A stretch of DNA of 64,000 nt, taken from contig JAJOZX010003307.1 in NCBI GenBank assembly GCA_023014485.1, positions 301,501-365,500 on the forward strand. Direction: 5' to 3'. Shown one piece after another: positions 29,682-40,265 of this stretch (within the stretch, counting starts at the first letter, position 1; each line of letters starts with the position of its first letter). Below the pieces are notes generated by a model. It saw nothing but the letters and a program-made list of their open reading frames with translations, made no database searches and was not told where the DNA came from. The translations under genes and the position numbers were made by a program. Source of the DNA: Bathynomus jamesi (lineage: Eukaryota; Arthropoda; Malacostraca; Isopoda; Cirolanidae).

Positions 29682-31671
29682 TTACATTCCCCATTGTTCT
29701 CCTCTGCGCAATTCACGCACAGGGGAAACATGACCTTTTGGTCTATAACGACGGGTAAGATCGGCATCCATAAATCGCGAGGGGGGGAGCACATCTACGA
29801 AAGAAAGACCGAAATAGTACCCGTTCAAATTTGTTGAGAACACCTCGATGGTGGGCAGGTCAGGTCCCACCAGTTTTTCAGGTGTACCTACGGGGTGCGG
29901 ATTGTTCTTCATCACGTAGGGACATAAAGAACAGAAGTCGTAGTAATGGAGTTTCACTCCCTCCGGAGGCGGAAAGTATAGCTTGAATGGATTTGTTCGC
30001 CCTCCGAACAAGCTATCACCGCATTTGAGAGGATCCAACACTATTGAAGCTTAATCGTGTTTATTTCTTCACGGTACTGTCTAGCTGTTTCCATCCGTGC
30101 ATCATACTCATGCTCCCACAAGACCTTGTGAGTGAAGTGGGCGCGTATAAGCTGATCGCGGGTGCGGGTCCATGCAAGACTGTCGGCAGGAGATCTACCG
30201 TGGATATCTTCTATGATTCCACACTCTGGACGTGGGCATTCTGCCACCAGCAGCCGTTAAAGGAGTACACAGTCTTCTCACCAGTGGCACGGTTTTCGCT
30301 TAGACCATCAACCCAAAAAACACGACCATTAACCTTAATGGGTACTTCTCCTATGTTGCGGGCATGCTTTATGTATACACCTGTCTACTGCTGTATATGT
30401 ATGAGCCAGTCAATAGCCTTGTGCCCATAACTGCTGGGATTGTTTCTGTGAATGACGGCTAAGGTATCTTTAGGCATGAAACTGTTCTTGAACATCGTAA
30501 AACATAATGAGGCAATCGTGGTTGCGACTTGCAACGGATCGCATTTGAAACGATCTATGTACATCCTTCTAAAGGTCTGGAAACATACTCTAAGCACGCG
30601 CACGTCATTCACACAATAACACTCACATTCATCAGCTATATTATAAGGATTATCTTCATTAAAACTGTTGTAGTAGCGGTCAAAATCTTCACGTTCACCT
30701 GTACTCACACATTCATAGTTAAAGTAATGTTTGGGTGGAGGTAGTCCTACGTAATTTAAAGTTTCGCTAGTGAGGAATGTGTAAGGGAAATATCCTTTTG
30801 AAACTTCGACGGCTACACCCATTACCTTGGGTAGCTTTGCTAATTTACAAGGTGTGAATAATAAAGTGTCTTTAAACTGTACATTACCTCTTATTTGCAT
30901 CTGTATAAGTTTGTTGCCTCTTTTCAAGGGATCAACTGTAAACAACTCAGATGACTCGTGGTCAAGCAGCTCCTTATATGTACTGTACAGGAACTGTGTA
31001 TCAAATTTTGCACCGTGATGGGCAAGAATATACACAGTCATTTATTTGAACTTGTTCGTTAACTTGACAATATAGGATACAAAGAGTTTCACGGGACTGT
31101 CGTGTGCAATCGTTTTAAAAACGTTTGTCCGTTTACCACATTTGTGACACTCATCACACTCGACCTCCATGCACTCATCACAGATAGTCTGGCTCACAAG
31201 TAGATGTGGGCTAACCTCTTTGGTTTCAGCATTCGTATATGTTTCTCTATCGTAGTACACAGTTATACAAGGTCTATTTTTAGGCTTAGCGGCTTTCATA
31301 TAACATATATGCTTTACTCCAACCGCCTTAATAGTTCTCATAGCATGTAGAACAGTGAATTTCATCACATTTATGCTTGAAATTCCCCCAATTATCCATC
31401 ATATGAAACATACCACATCCACAGATTCTCATTTTCCTGCACGTACCAATTAACTTATGGAGCTCAAAACAGTTATTATTGAAAAATGTGCGGCTGCATA
31501 CATCACAGTCCCTCTTTTCAGCTTCAACCACACGGCTTTCACATTTGGAACTTTTACACTGCGCACATACCATGTGGCAATCCTTAACTCGAGGCATCCC
31601 TTACACAAATCATGATGCCTTCCATATTTTCGACTTTTACCATAACTCGCGTAAAGGTCCCTTATATTAGT
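29682..31671 (-). pseudogene. polB: Polinton protein-primed DNA polymerase B, exonuclease to start of palm
   Basis: Frames on the minus strand in order: a cysteine cluster (31597-31328: CAQCKSSKCESR, CDVCSRTFFNNNCFELH, CSTCYENY); VYYDRETYTN with the D-X-E of the exonuclease (about 31240); HHGAKFDTQFLYS (second exonuclease Asp, about 31020); ECYCVNDVRVL (third region, about 30610); and YYDFCSLCPYVMKNNPH, the DFXSLYP-type palm motif A with C in place of Y (about 29920). At least three frameshifts separate these parts. The sequence stops soon after motif A, so the YCDTDS-type motif C is missing. The polymerase is dead. Confidence 0.85.
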
Positions 31672-34342
31672 CAGGGGGCTTAATCCAAAAAATCACCCCG
31701 ATTGTTCCCTTTGTTCCAAAAGTACCATTTTTTTACCAAGGGTAGATATGACCATAAGCATTCATTTTTTTGCGGGAGCCAACATGGGCTCTCCCTGTGG
31801 CGGCCATTATGGACGAATCCAAGATGGCCGCCATCTGGTCTGACATTGGGCGATAAAATAACAACCAATCATAGTAGAACAACAAATAATGACACTTTTT
31901 GTATGTTTTTGAGTATAGAGAATCCAGTTCTGATATTTGTTTTTTAATTCAAGATATACGTCAGGTCGTATATATCCACATTTGATATTATTTTATAAGA
32001 AATGTACATTTTATGTCAATTGAATCATGATACATAATTATTGCACTTAGATTTGTGGTTGTAACAGCTATATTAACTTTTACATTGGATTTCTACTGAC
32101 ATTTTGTCCACTATTAATCTATTTTTTATTATTTTTGCAGGTGTTGGCATACCTGTATTCCTCTGAAGCAAGTCTATGCGGTGGTGGTCTTCTTCACATT
32201 CTAGTCTCTTCAGGCCTGCAGATATGAAGATCTCGTTAGTGTGTAGTAGAACATTAATACCTCAACATGCCTACTAACATAACTGGAATTAATTGGACAC
32301 TGTGTTGCCTATGTCAGTCCAGCAAAGACGAGGCATTACAACAGCCAAAAGAACAGGGATATTCATCTCTTGAAAGAGATCTGAATGATTTTGTGCAGCT
32401 CAATGCTGTTCCATCTGGTATCAAGGTTAGTGAGCTCGATGATGGCTCAGGAATTGCAGCAACCCTCCAATCACATGCTGCAGTGTATCATAAAAGTTGT
32501 AGGAGTGCATGCAACAGTTACAGGGTAAAGCGGGCACGAGGAAAAGTGGCCACGCAAGATGAATGTGCAGCTGGGATAAGTCCGAAGAAACTCAGATCAA
32601 GTTACGGATCACCTCCAGAAACATTATTCTGCATCATATGTCTGGGTGAGGATCAGCATGATCTTCACAGAGCCTTAAGTGACAACATTGATCAAAATCT
32701 GAAGAATTGGGCAAAAACAACTAACAACTGGCATTTATATGGGCGCTTGACTGCAGGTTCTGATGCACATGCAATGGATGCATGTTATCATGTACAATGC
32801 TATTGGCGGCTTCGTGATGGAGCTCGTGCAGTTGAACGTCGATCTTCAAGTGAACCCAAGCCTCCCCCATTTGATCCCATGGTCATAGCACAGTTAGTGG
32901 CATTTGTGGATGACTCTCAGTCTGAGGTCCACAAGTTGTCTGACTTACGGGAAATGTACAAGATAATGATGTCAGATCTAGGACATCCCTGTTCTGGTAG
33001 AGAACCTCATGCAACAAGATTCAAAGACCATCTGCTTGAGCATCTTCCTGAGTGGGCTTCCTATGCACAGGGGAGAGATGTATTCATTAGCCACAAGGCA
33101 AAAGTGGGTGCTGTGCTAGAACAAAGCTATCATTCCTCACAAATCAATCAAGATGAAGCTGTGTTATTGATACGTGCTGCTATGGCACTGCGAAAGCGAA
33201 TCCTTCAGAAACAAGAGCCATTTAATGGTTCATTCTCTCCACAATGCCTGACGTCCCCCATAGAAGAAACACTGTTAGGTTTCATCAATGTTGTCCTCCA
33301 GGGTCCTAAAGGTAATATCGATAAACATAGTAGAGAGCAATCCAACAGTGATGCTGAACTGGGCACAAGGGCGAAGATTGCGTGCACATTGTGCCAACTG
33401 CTGATATTCAACACAGTAAAATATGCATCTTCATCAGACAGCACCCAAATCCGTCACAATAGGGATCGTGAAACGCAATTCCCACTTTACCATGGTATTA
33501 AACTGCATGGAGATGCCAGATCAAATTGACTGAAGACCCCGAGTCCTTCAGTCTAGTATCTCCTGAAATGACACACATTGAGAGGTTTGTTGTGCTCATG
33601 TACAGTAAAACATGTGGACAAGCATCTGTAAACGTAGCCAGGCACCATCTGTTTTCTAGTGGCAGTCGATCATTGGACAACATACCACCTACCCAAGCTG
33701 CCCCCTTCCAGCATATCAAGAGGTCATTGTTGCAGGCAAGTTTTGTGTGGAAGCAGTCAACAACATGCCATCAGACACTCCCTGCTTTTGATAAATGGGG
33801 ATGGGAATATGACAAGCGCAGCAACCAATGGCTCCCTTTCTGGACAACTCTCGCTGATGCCAGTAAGGCATGTGCTCTTCTCCTTCATTGCGGATGCACT
33901 AAAGCCTGCAGAGGGAATTGCAAATGCAGTAGTGCTGGAATTCGATGTACGACACTCTGCAAGTGTGAGGGTGGCTGCCTGAACAATGACGACTATTAAT
34001 CAGTGAACAGCCATCTATTGGATAGACATTATCATGAGATGCAGTACTGTGAGTAAAAGGAATAAAGAAGATTGTACTTGCGTATATACTAAAGTTTAAT
34101 AGCAAAAGATGTTGATGCTGACTCTTATTTTTTATCAAGTTAACTATGTAACCTGTACTAGTATTGGTACTCAAGTGGATGTCATTTTGGACAGCGGCCA
34201 TTTTGATTTGGCCAATATGGCCGCCACAGTGGGAGCCCAGCTTGGCTCCCGCAAACATTCAAATTAGTATGGTCATAGCTACCTGTGGTCCAAAAATGGC
34301 ACTTTTGGAATGATTTGAACAATTATATGATTAAGCCCCCTG
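31672..34342 (+). mobile_element. Long-TIR DNA transposon carrying a zinc-cluster/CXC protein (nested in PolB)
   Basis: CAGGGGGCTTAAT at 31672 is inverted at 34330-34342. Similarity between the ends extends about 170 bp inward (TATGACCATA, GCGGGAGCCAA, TGGCGGCCAT motifs on both sides, in inverted order). Just outside, TTAGT faces ACTAA, which fits a 2-bp TA target duplication. The PolB frame is present on each side, so the insertion is in the Polinton. Carries one gene (32267-33999). Confidence 0.86.
32267..33999 (+). pseudogene. Uncharacterised transposon protein with zinc clusters and CXC C-terminus (internally deleted)
   Basis: First frame (420 residues, to 33529): CCLCQSSKDEAL...AAVYHKSCRSACNSY and FCIICLGEDQHDLH...CYHVQCYWRL, two paired Cys/His clusters, then a helical region and RDRETQFPLYHGIKLHGDAR. 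Second frame (from about 33526): SPEMTHIERFVVLMYSKTCG, FKKA-like IPPTQAAPFQHIKRSL, WLPFWTTLADASKAC and a Cys-rich tail LHCGCTKACRGNCKC...CTTLCKCEGGC that looks like a CXC module. From memory, this is a multi-copy animal family whose full-length members are much longer; the missing middle (between LHGDAR and TEDPES) would hold the presumed catalytic part. So this copy is a deletion derivative. Function is not established. Confidence 0.72.
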
Positions 34343-35049
34343 ACTAACGCGGGTTATACGGTCAATATTTACCGTGAAGTTGTCCATATTGAAGGCAGTA
34401 CTACTTTGAAAGGCCTGCATTATACGGCCTAATATATACTTTATATCTACAACTGCCAAGCGCCTGAATAGTATTACTACCCAAAAATCATCTACAGCCC
34501 CGTCATCTGACCCGAACCCGAAGGACAGCCTCGTCCTGACTTCAGGTTAGTCGCGGTTCTGAAGGGCAAACTCCACAATACGTTCAACAACGCGCCGTAG
34601 TCCGTGTTCAACACCATTGCTATACATGGATCTAGGATCTAGGGGTGGGGGTGGCGGTGCGCATCAACTCGAATGTTATACCATCCTCTACAGCACGAGA
34701 AGCTGTTGCTGCTGTGGAGGATATACCTGGAATTGAACAGGAATAAGGGGGTATATTTGAGGAAGGTACTATTGTGGGGGGTTGTGTCGTAGGACGTAGA
34801 GGGTTGGGGCTCTATTACTGGGCGTCTAACAACCGGCGCAATCCTGGCACGCTTTATACCTGACGTGGAGGGCTCTTCATTATGCCTCTGGTTTGAATTG
34901 TCGGGTGTTCCAGGTATCGCTGGTGTGGGCGCGTTAGCGGGGGTGGATTCTGTGACAACAACTACACTGTCATCGGGGTCATCTGTAATATCGATGATGG
35001 GGTGCTGTACCTCATCGTCATTCACGGTTCTGTGGAAGAGGAAAAACAA
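34343..35049 (-). pseudogene. polB: Polinton PolB N-terminal region
   Basis: Minus strand: a disordered, P/S/T-rich N-terminus (NAPTPAIPGTPDNSNQR, EPSTSGIKRARIAPVVRRP), then in another frame EHGLRRVVERIVEFALQN near 34570. It stands directly upstream of the PolB exonuclease parts once the nested transposon is discounted, and fits the variable N-terminal extension of Polinton PolB. Family assignment rests on position and composition. Confidence 0.55.
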
Positions 35050-35120
35050 GACTGTAGAATATAAGGATCACCACTTAAATTTTTATTATATTTTGTAAAT
35101 GACCCACTTAGGAGTGTGAC

Positions 35121-35756
35121 GTGTTAGAGATGGATTCTGTAGAAAAATTCAGGTTCACGAGCCCATCCACATGTATTATATCTGGCCCTACAGGATGTGA
35201 TAAAACGGTGTTTATGCTTAAAATCATTAAAGAAAAGGGAGAGATGTTCTCAAAATTTGTGCATAAAGTTATATGGTGCTATTCGACGTATCATTCAGTG
35301 TTCAATGAGTGCCAAGATGATATTTTATTCCACAAAGGTGTATATGATGTTAATTCGTTAAAGGGTAATGAGCATACAGTCATTGTAATTGACGATCATG
35401 TTGGAGATGGATAAAACGTTTGCCGAGACATTTACAGTGTTCTCCCACCATCTTAACATAAGCGTGTTCTTCGTCAATCAGAATCTATTTTTGAAAAATA
35501 GATACATGCGCAATGTGTCGTTAAATACACAATATCTAGTCTTATTCGCGCAACGTAGAGATGTATCACAAATTGGGATATTAGCCAATTAAATGTTTCC
35601 CAATCAGCGTAAGGAGTTTTTGGAAGTTTATAAAGAAGCTACAAGCCAGCGTTACGGATATTTGCTTTGCGACCTTCATCCAGGAAACACGTTTAGGGTG
35701 CTTCTAAGAACGAATATATTTCCAAACGAGCCTGAATCAGTGCATATTCCAGAATG
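35121..35756 (+). pseudogene. Polinton FtsK/HerA-type packaging ATPase
   Basis: Three frames in series. 35121-35414: FTSPSTCIISGPTGCDKTVF (Walker A, with D where the second-last G of GCGKT is expected) and NEHTVIVIDDHV (Walker B). 35389-35592: KTFAETFTVFSHHLNISVFFVNQNLF (sensor-like region) to RRDVSQIGILAN. 35595-35756: FPNQRKEFLEVYKEATSQRYGYLLCDLHP. Known: this ATPase packages viral or Polinton DNA. Two frameshifts and the Walker A change make it inactive. Confidence 0.85.
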
Positions 35757-36077
35757 ACAAAGAGGCTAAAGAAATACCATGGATTAATAAAAAACTATCA
35801 TCAACTGCCCCGGGCAATGCAACAGATGTTTGCTAAAAATATCGACTCCGACTTTTTAAAATGCATCTGTGAAATCTATCTTAACGTTATAAATGGCAAC
35901 GTATCAGTGAAACCCCCTCAGAAGGCTCGCCTACGCCGTTACAAGAACATAATGCGTACATTCGCTCGTAAAAGTCAGACTGTGGGGAAGAAAAAACTAA
36001 TTATTGTACAAAGAGGAAGGTCATTCCTCCCCGTCTTATTTTCAGTTTTGAGTCTTTTACTGACTAGTTTAATATAA
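35754..36077 (+). CDS. Polinton small basic protein with hydrophobic C-terminus
   Basis: 107 residues: a helical N-terminal half, RNVINGN-like NVINGNVSVKPPQKARLRRY, a Lys/Arg-rich stretch and a C-terminal QRGRSFLPVLFSVLSLLLTS. Known from memory as a conserved small gene next to the ATPase in Polintons; a minor virion protein role is assumed, not shown. Its start overlaps the ATPase stop by about 3 bases, as in a compact viral-like gene array. The frame is open. Confidence 0.65.
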   Translation: MTKRLKKYHGLIKNYHQLPRAMQQMFAKNIDSDFLKCICEIYLNVINGNVSVKPPQKARLRRYKNIMRTFARKSQTVGKKKLIIVQRGRSFLPVLFSVLSLLLTSLI

Positions 36078-36844
36078 TGAAGAAAGTGGTAGTGATTCCA
36101 CACGAGGTGTATGCTTCACTGCAAAGTTCAAAGAATCCAGACACGGTTCTAGAACCCCACAAAAGCAGGCTTAAAAGAATGGTAAGCGAATTGTTAGTCC
36201 TATTAAACAGTGAAAAAATACCTGATGAGAAAAAAATCTTATACCAAGAAGCTCTGCAAAAATTTCTTCACGAGTACGAAAATGATAAGAATCCGACAGA
36301 GATCCCCGTGGTTATTAGGCACAGCACGAACAACGATGGGCATGGTGACATAGGGCCTGTGTCCGACGATAGAGCTGACCAACCAAAGATTAACGGGTCG
36401 GCCACACAACATAATCATATCGAGCATGTATTAAAAAGCACCATCCCACATACATTAAGGAATAAAGGTTTAAGTCTTTATAATCTATTGAATGAGGATC
36501 CCAACATACAGTGGACCGATACAGGTGAGATCATTAGGGAAGGAACAAAGGTACAGGGATCGAATATCGTAGACATCGTCCATGATCTGGTGAAAAAGTG
36601 GGATAGACCCTCATCATCAGGATGGAAGCATATTAAAGCAAGACTACAACAAATAAATGTCCCCAAAACAATGATAGGAAATCTGAACAAGTTAAAAGAC
36701 TTGGAACATATATCGCATGCGCCACAATTGAGAACGCTATCATCCCCAGCGATAGAAACTCTGAAGAGGAGAAAGAAGAGGCTAAACAACCACGTCCCTC
36801 TAACATACACAAATGGCCAATATCTTAAGAAAACGTTATTATGA
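36077..36844 (+). CDS. Polinton conserved protein upstream of integrase
   Basis: 255 residues. N-terminus KKVVVIPHEVYASLQ; a helical region (residues 30-75: LKRMVSELLVLLNSEKIPDE, LYQEALQKFLHEYEN); an acidic linker; then GLSLYNLLNEDPNIQWTDTGEIIREG and VHDLVKKWDRPSSSGWKHI. Known as a regular Polinton gene of unknown function (a structural role has been suggested). The 3' end overlaps the start of the integrase frame at 36813. No breaks seen. Confidence 0.65.
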   Translation: MKKVVVIPHEVYASLQSSKNPDTVLEPHKSRLKRMVSELLVLLNSEKIPDEKKILYQEALQKFLHEYENDKNPTEIPVVIRHSTNNDGHGDIGPVSDDRADQPKINGSATQHNHIEHVLKSTIPHTLRNKGLSLYNLLNEDPNIQWTDTGEIIREGTKVQGSNIVDIVHDLVKKWDRPSSSGWKHIKARLQQINVPKTMIGNLNKLKDLEHISHAPQLRTLSSPAIETLKRRKKRLNNHVPLTYTNGQYLKKTLL

Positions 36845-37849
36845 CATTTCTAGCCCAGCCTCCTACGGAGGCGTAGATAGAGTGTACAGAAGTGTTTACA
36901 ATGATGGAGTAGGGAAAAAGGTTTAAAAAAGGTTTAAAACAGCCAAGACAACAGCGACATCGATTGACTCTATTTGGCAAGCAGATTTAACAGACATGCA
37001 AAGATATTCAGTGTATAACGATGGTTACCGCTACATCCTATTCACAATAAATGTATTCTCTAGATATCTGTGGCTAATTCCTCTGAAAAATAAATCGCCT
37101 GAAACAGTTGCTAAAGCCACCAAAACAATGATGTTGAAAGAAAACAGGGTTCCTAGCTATTTTTGCTCGGATATGGGGAAAGAATTTATAGGCCGAGCTT
37201 TTCAGAACATGTTGACAGAGTTTAATATCAGCTACTACACTACCAATTCTATACATAAGGCCTCTTTAGCTGAAAGAATTCAACGTACCATAAATGAACG
37301 CATGCACCGCTATTTTACACATAAAAACACATACAGATTTCTAGACATTCTGGAATCATTGGCCTCATCCTACAACCGCTCACACCATTGCACGATTGGG
37401 ACAACACCTAACGAGATTTTAGAAAGAGGTACGCGCCCAGAGCCTGATGTGAGAAGAGGTGGAACGCCACCAATGGAACACCACCATCACACTCTGCGCG
37501 TTTCAAAATCAATGATTATGTAAGGCTGTCACGTTCGGGGAATAAATTCGTGAAGGGATTTGAGCAAGGCTGGACACGTGAGATTTTTAAAGTTAGGGCT
37601 ATGAGACCTAAAGGCGAGATAATGCTGTATTACGTTGAAGATTTGAATGGGCAAGAAATCGCAGGAGGCTTTTACCGCCAGGAGTTGCAGAAAGTGACAG
37701 TTAATTTAGGAAAAAATGTGTTTAAAATTGAAGAAATTTTAGGAAGCAAAGGTTTAGGAAAGAGAAAAATGTACCTGGTGAAGTGGCTAGGGTGCCCAGA
37801 AAGCTTCAACACCTATATAAAAGCTGATGCAATAATGACGCTTAAATAG
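36813..37849 (+). pseudogene. int: Polinton retroviral-type integrase with chromodomain
   Basis: N-terminal piece 36813-36926 (ILRKRYYDISSPASYGGVDRVYR). A stop and a deletion remove the segment before the core. Core 36950-37500: SIWQADLTDM (Asp 1), CSDMGKEFIGRAF (Asp 2), KASLAERIQRTINER (Glu). Frameshift near 37490. C-terminal part 37550-37849 ends in a chromodomain: VFKIEEILGSKGLGKRKMYL, VKWLGCPESFNTY. Known: it inserts the Polinton DNA; the chromodomain may direct it to modified histones. The D-D-E residues are intact, but the frame is broken twice. Confidence 0.88.
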
Positions 37850-37857
37850 TATGCAAC

Positions 37858-38238
37858 ATGGCGCCTAACCATTTCTACGTCACACTACCGTCCTCCTCGT
37901 CCCTGTCTGCACATCCTAAGAACATCCTGGCCAACTTTGTAACAGAACTCCATGGCCCCATTGAATTGGGTTGTGATTCGTATGAGGTGGGGGATATGCG
38001 AGATTCAGCTGGACACCCTCTTTTTAAATACTACTGTAATTATAAAGAACCCGTTTTTACGATTCTTAATGAGTGTGAAAAAGCCGGGGTAACTCGGGAT
38101 GAAACCATACGTATCGCCCGGATTGGGGATGCACGGTATTACAGTACAATAGTAACACTAGGTCCGGGCTGCTATGGTGCGGCTGAGGATGTTGTGAGAC
38201 TTAAACGCAAGTTTAAAAAACTCAAATCTTACGGATGA
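37858..38238 (+). CDS. Polinton structural-type protein, short form
   Basis: 126 residues starting MAPNHFYVTLPSSSSLSAHP and continuing NILANFVTELHGPIELGCDSYEVGDM. This opening (FYVTLPS...N..ANF.T.L...IEL...EVG) is one I associate with a conserved Polinton protein near the integrase, probably a virion component. Normal members are longer; here the C-terminal half, GDARYYSTIVTLGPGCYG..., looks joined out of register, and the frame ends early. The downstream 38239-38390 may hold more of it. Confidence 0.5.
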   Translation: MAPNHFYVTLPSSSSLSAHPKNILANFVTELHGPIELGCDSYEVGDMRDSAGHPLFKYYCNYKEPVFTILNECEKAGVTRDETIRIARIGDARYYSTIVTLGPGCYGAAEDVVRLKRKFKKLKSYG

Positions 38239-38572
38239 TTTAGTATACGAAATCGTAAACAAAGAAAACTCTGCACATACTGAATCTTTTTTAATAAAAA
38301 CCCAATTGCTTAAAACATATGCAGAGTATTACAATGTCAAGATATCTTCGAACCGCTCAAAGAAGTTCCTTTAAGAGAAAATGCCGAATGACATTTCATT
38401 TATTATGGAATTTATAAAATTATTTAAAATTTGCAAAGGATTGCCATAAAAAATCCAATGAGTCAAAACAAAACTTTAGCATAATATTAATTGCAACCTA
38501 ATCTATAATTGCGGATACCTACTATTTTAATGAAGCATTTTAAATGTGATGAGATGAATTACTACAACCCTC

Positions 38573-38607
<35 letters not shown>

Positions 38608-38783
38608 TTATATATATGATGAACTAATCCAGAACAGTGCTCTTTCTCCTAATGAAAAGCATACTAAAATAAATAAGTTCGCGAATAAATGGCTACAAAA
38701 AATAAAGTTACAGGCACATAATTACTTACATTTCCACGGCAATCCCTCGCGTCGGATCGTAGGGAGCGTCATTGCAAATATTA
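38239..38783. other. AT-rich non-coding stretch
   Basis: Contains a (TA)n block at 38576-38623 and otherwise unremarkable AT-rich sequence. Possible Polinton right-end remnant; no terminal repeat recognised. Confidence 0.5.
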
Positions 38784-39475
38784 CACTGGTCAACACTCAT
38801 TTTATTGCCAATCATATTAGAGTGATTTTGGGGTAACTTTGTGGTGCTGATTCCGAATATGACATCGGTTTTGCTAGATTGGCTCTAATTTATGAGATAA
38901 TTGGTACCCCATTGAAACACGTAAAAATGCAAAAAAATTAATGTTCAGGCGGAGCCTACTTACTGGCAAAGCTGGGCACGCGTTTTTTTTGCGGTACTGC
39001 GGTACTGCGGTACTACCGCACTACCAAACCGGTACCGCATAACGCAGTACCGCAAAAAATGCGGTAGCGGTACTGCTGTACTTTCAGCGATCCTTTGCGG
39101 TACTGCGTTATGCGGTACCGGTTTGGTAGTGCGATAGTACCGCAGTACCGCAGTACCGTAAAAAAAAACGCAAGTGCCCAGCTTTGCTTACTGGTTGGGT
39201 GGCCGATGACATATACGGAGGGGGAATATTCTAGAATGATCGCGGAGTAAACACTAAGAATATTCGCGTGTCTCACCATCTAGAATGTTCCGGTAGTTTC
39301 CCATATGCACGCGTTATGGTTACGTTTCCTATTAATTGAGGGTATTCATTATCTCAAGAACTAGAGCCAAATCGGAAAAACTACTTTCATTTTGGAATTC
39401 AGCAACCCCAAAATACCCTAAATTCGTATGAATTTCCTTGGCAACGAAACAAAAAATTTTTTTTGTTGAGCTGTG
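38784..39475. mobile_element. CACTG-family MITE with nested hAT MITE
   Basis: Starts CACTGGTCAACA and ends TGTTGAGCTGTG (inverted CACAGCTCAACA). Subterminal GGTGCTGATTCCGAATATGAC is inverted near 39390-39410 as GGTTGCTGAATTCC-type. TTA flanks both sides (38781-38783; 39476-39478). No coding capacity. Same subterminal motif as the coding elements at 21394 and 42106. Confidence 0.83.
38967..39186. mobile_element. hAT-type MITE built of GCGGTAC repeats, 8-bp target duplication
   Basis: Ends CAAAGCTGGGCAC and GTGCCCAGCTTTG. CTTACTGG is duplicated at 38959-38966 and 39187-39194. The interior is an inverted array of GCGGTACT units that can fold on itself. Inserted in the CACTG-family MITE. Confidence 0.93.
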
Positions 39476-40100
39476 TTATCAGCGGTTTGCGTTGGAAATA
39501 ATCCGTCCCGGTCGGCTGCGTTGAAAAGATTAATTGTAGACAACGCGACAGTGTCTCCATCTTGATATAAATCCGATAAACTGTAACGTTGTCGATTCAT
39601 GACGGAAGGAATGTTTATTCAATGGTGAAAATAACTGCTGTGAGTTCCAGCTGAAAATACTCACTTTTATATGCATGATCCCCAAGCACCACCCCCAAAA
39701 GACTAATAGGCGGTTCGTAAGTTTGCTGATTGGTTGTCAATGTAACTGGGTGGAGCTATGTTAAATTTGTGTACCAATCGTAACACCGGTATAACGAACC
39801 CACGCTTTGGACATCCTGATTGGTCGCCTTCACGACTAATGGTGTCCTTATCAGTTCATTCTCTCCGTAGATTTATTTTCAATGCTCACATCTGAAGGTG
39901 TCTGAGCTCACTTGCACGCTGTCACGACAATATTTTGCATTAATATTTGCACCCATACTATTCTCAGCTTTCCCATTTTGGAACTCACCCCTTCATGCAA
40001 TATCCCATCCCCCCCTTTGCAACATCCCCCTTTAAGATCCCCTTTTGCACCATCCCCCCCCACAAAAGGAGTTTAACATTTGGTAGCTTCCGTCCGAATT
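39476..40100. other. Non-coding stretch with ATTGG motifs and C-rich tract
   Basis: Three ATTGGT/ACCAAT motifs at 39715-39840, and a C-rich tract (39980-40070, CATCCCCCCC-type) that shares TTCATGCA...CCCTTTGCAACAT with 45598-45630. No gene seen. Confidence 0.5.
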
Positions 40101-40109
40101 ATTCATTCT

Positions 40110-40225
40110 GACGAAGGTCAAGCTCTTCACTCCACCTTAGACTTACAGTTTAACGTGGAATCCGAAACACCAGTAGCCCAGCGTCTTAATCACTAGGCTA
40201 CCCAGGGTACCCATTTATCTACCAA
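40110..40225 (-). repeat. tRNA-derived SINE (first head and body)
   Basis: Minus strand: TAGCCTAGTGATTAAGACG (box A-like), then TTTCGGATTCCACG (weak box B), then body sequence CTGTAAGTCTAAGGTGGAGTG, which recurs in the tandem array at 40979-41275. Confidence 0.55.
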
Positions 40226-40265
40226 CCAAATGTGTGGAAGGATGAACAACTGGGTTTTGCTGCGC

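Larger units (their letters stand above)
28748..38238. mobile_element. Decayed Polinton/Maverick element
   Basis: Minus-strand genes at the left (two small unknowns and PolB) and plus-strand genes at the right (packaging ATPase, two small proteins, retroviral-type integrase with chromodomain, and a short structural-type protein). This gene set and its divergent layout are typical of Polintons. Terminal repeats and capsid genes are not recognised; the PolB palm domain is gone and there are many frameshifts. A transposon (31672-34342) sits inside PolB. Confidence 0.88.

Noticed and set aside
34865..35098. Plus-strand frame of 77 residues
   Set aside because: Antisense to the PolB N-terminal region; no recognisable motif.
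39418..39600. Small minus-strand frame of 60 residues (NRQRYSLSDLYQDGD)
   Set aside because: Complex composition, but it begins outside and ends inside the CACTG-family MITE; no family recognised.
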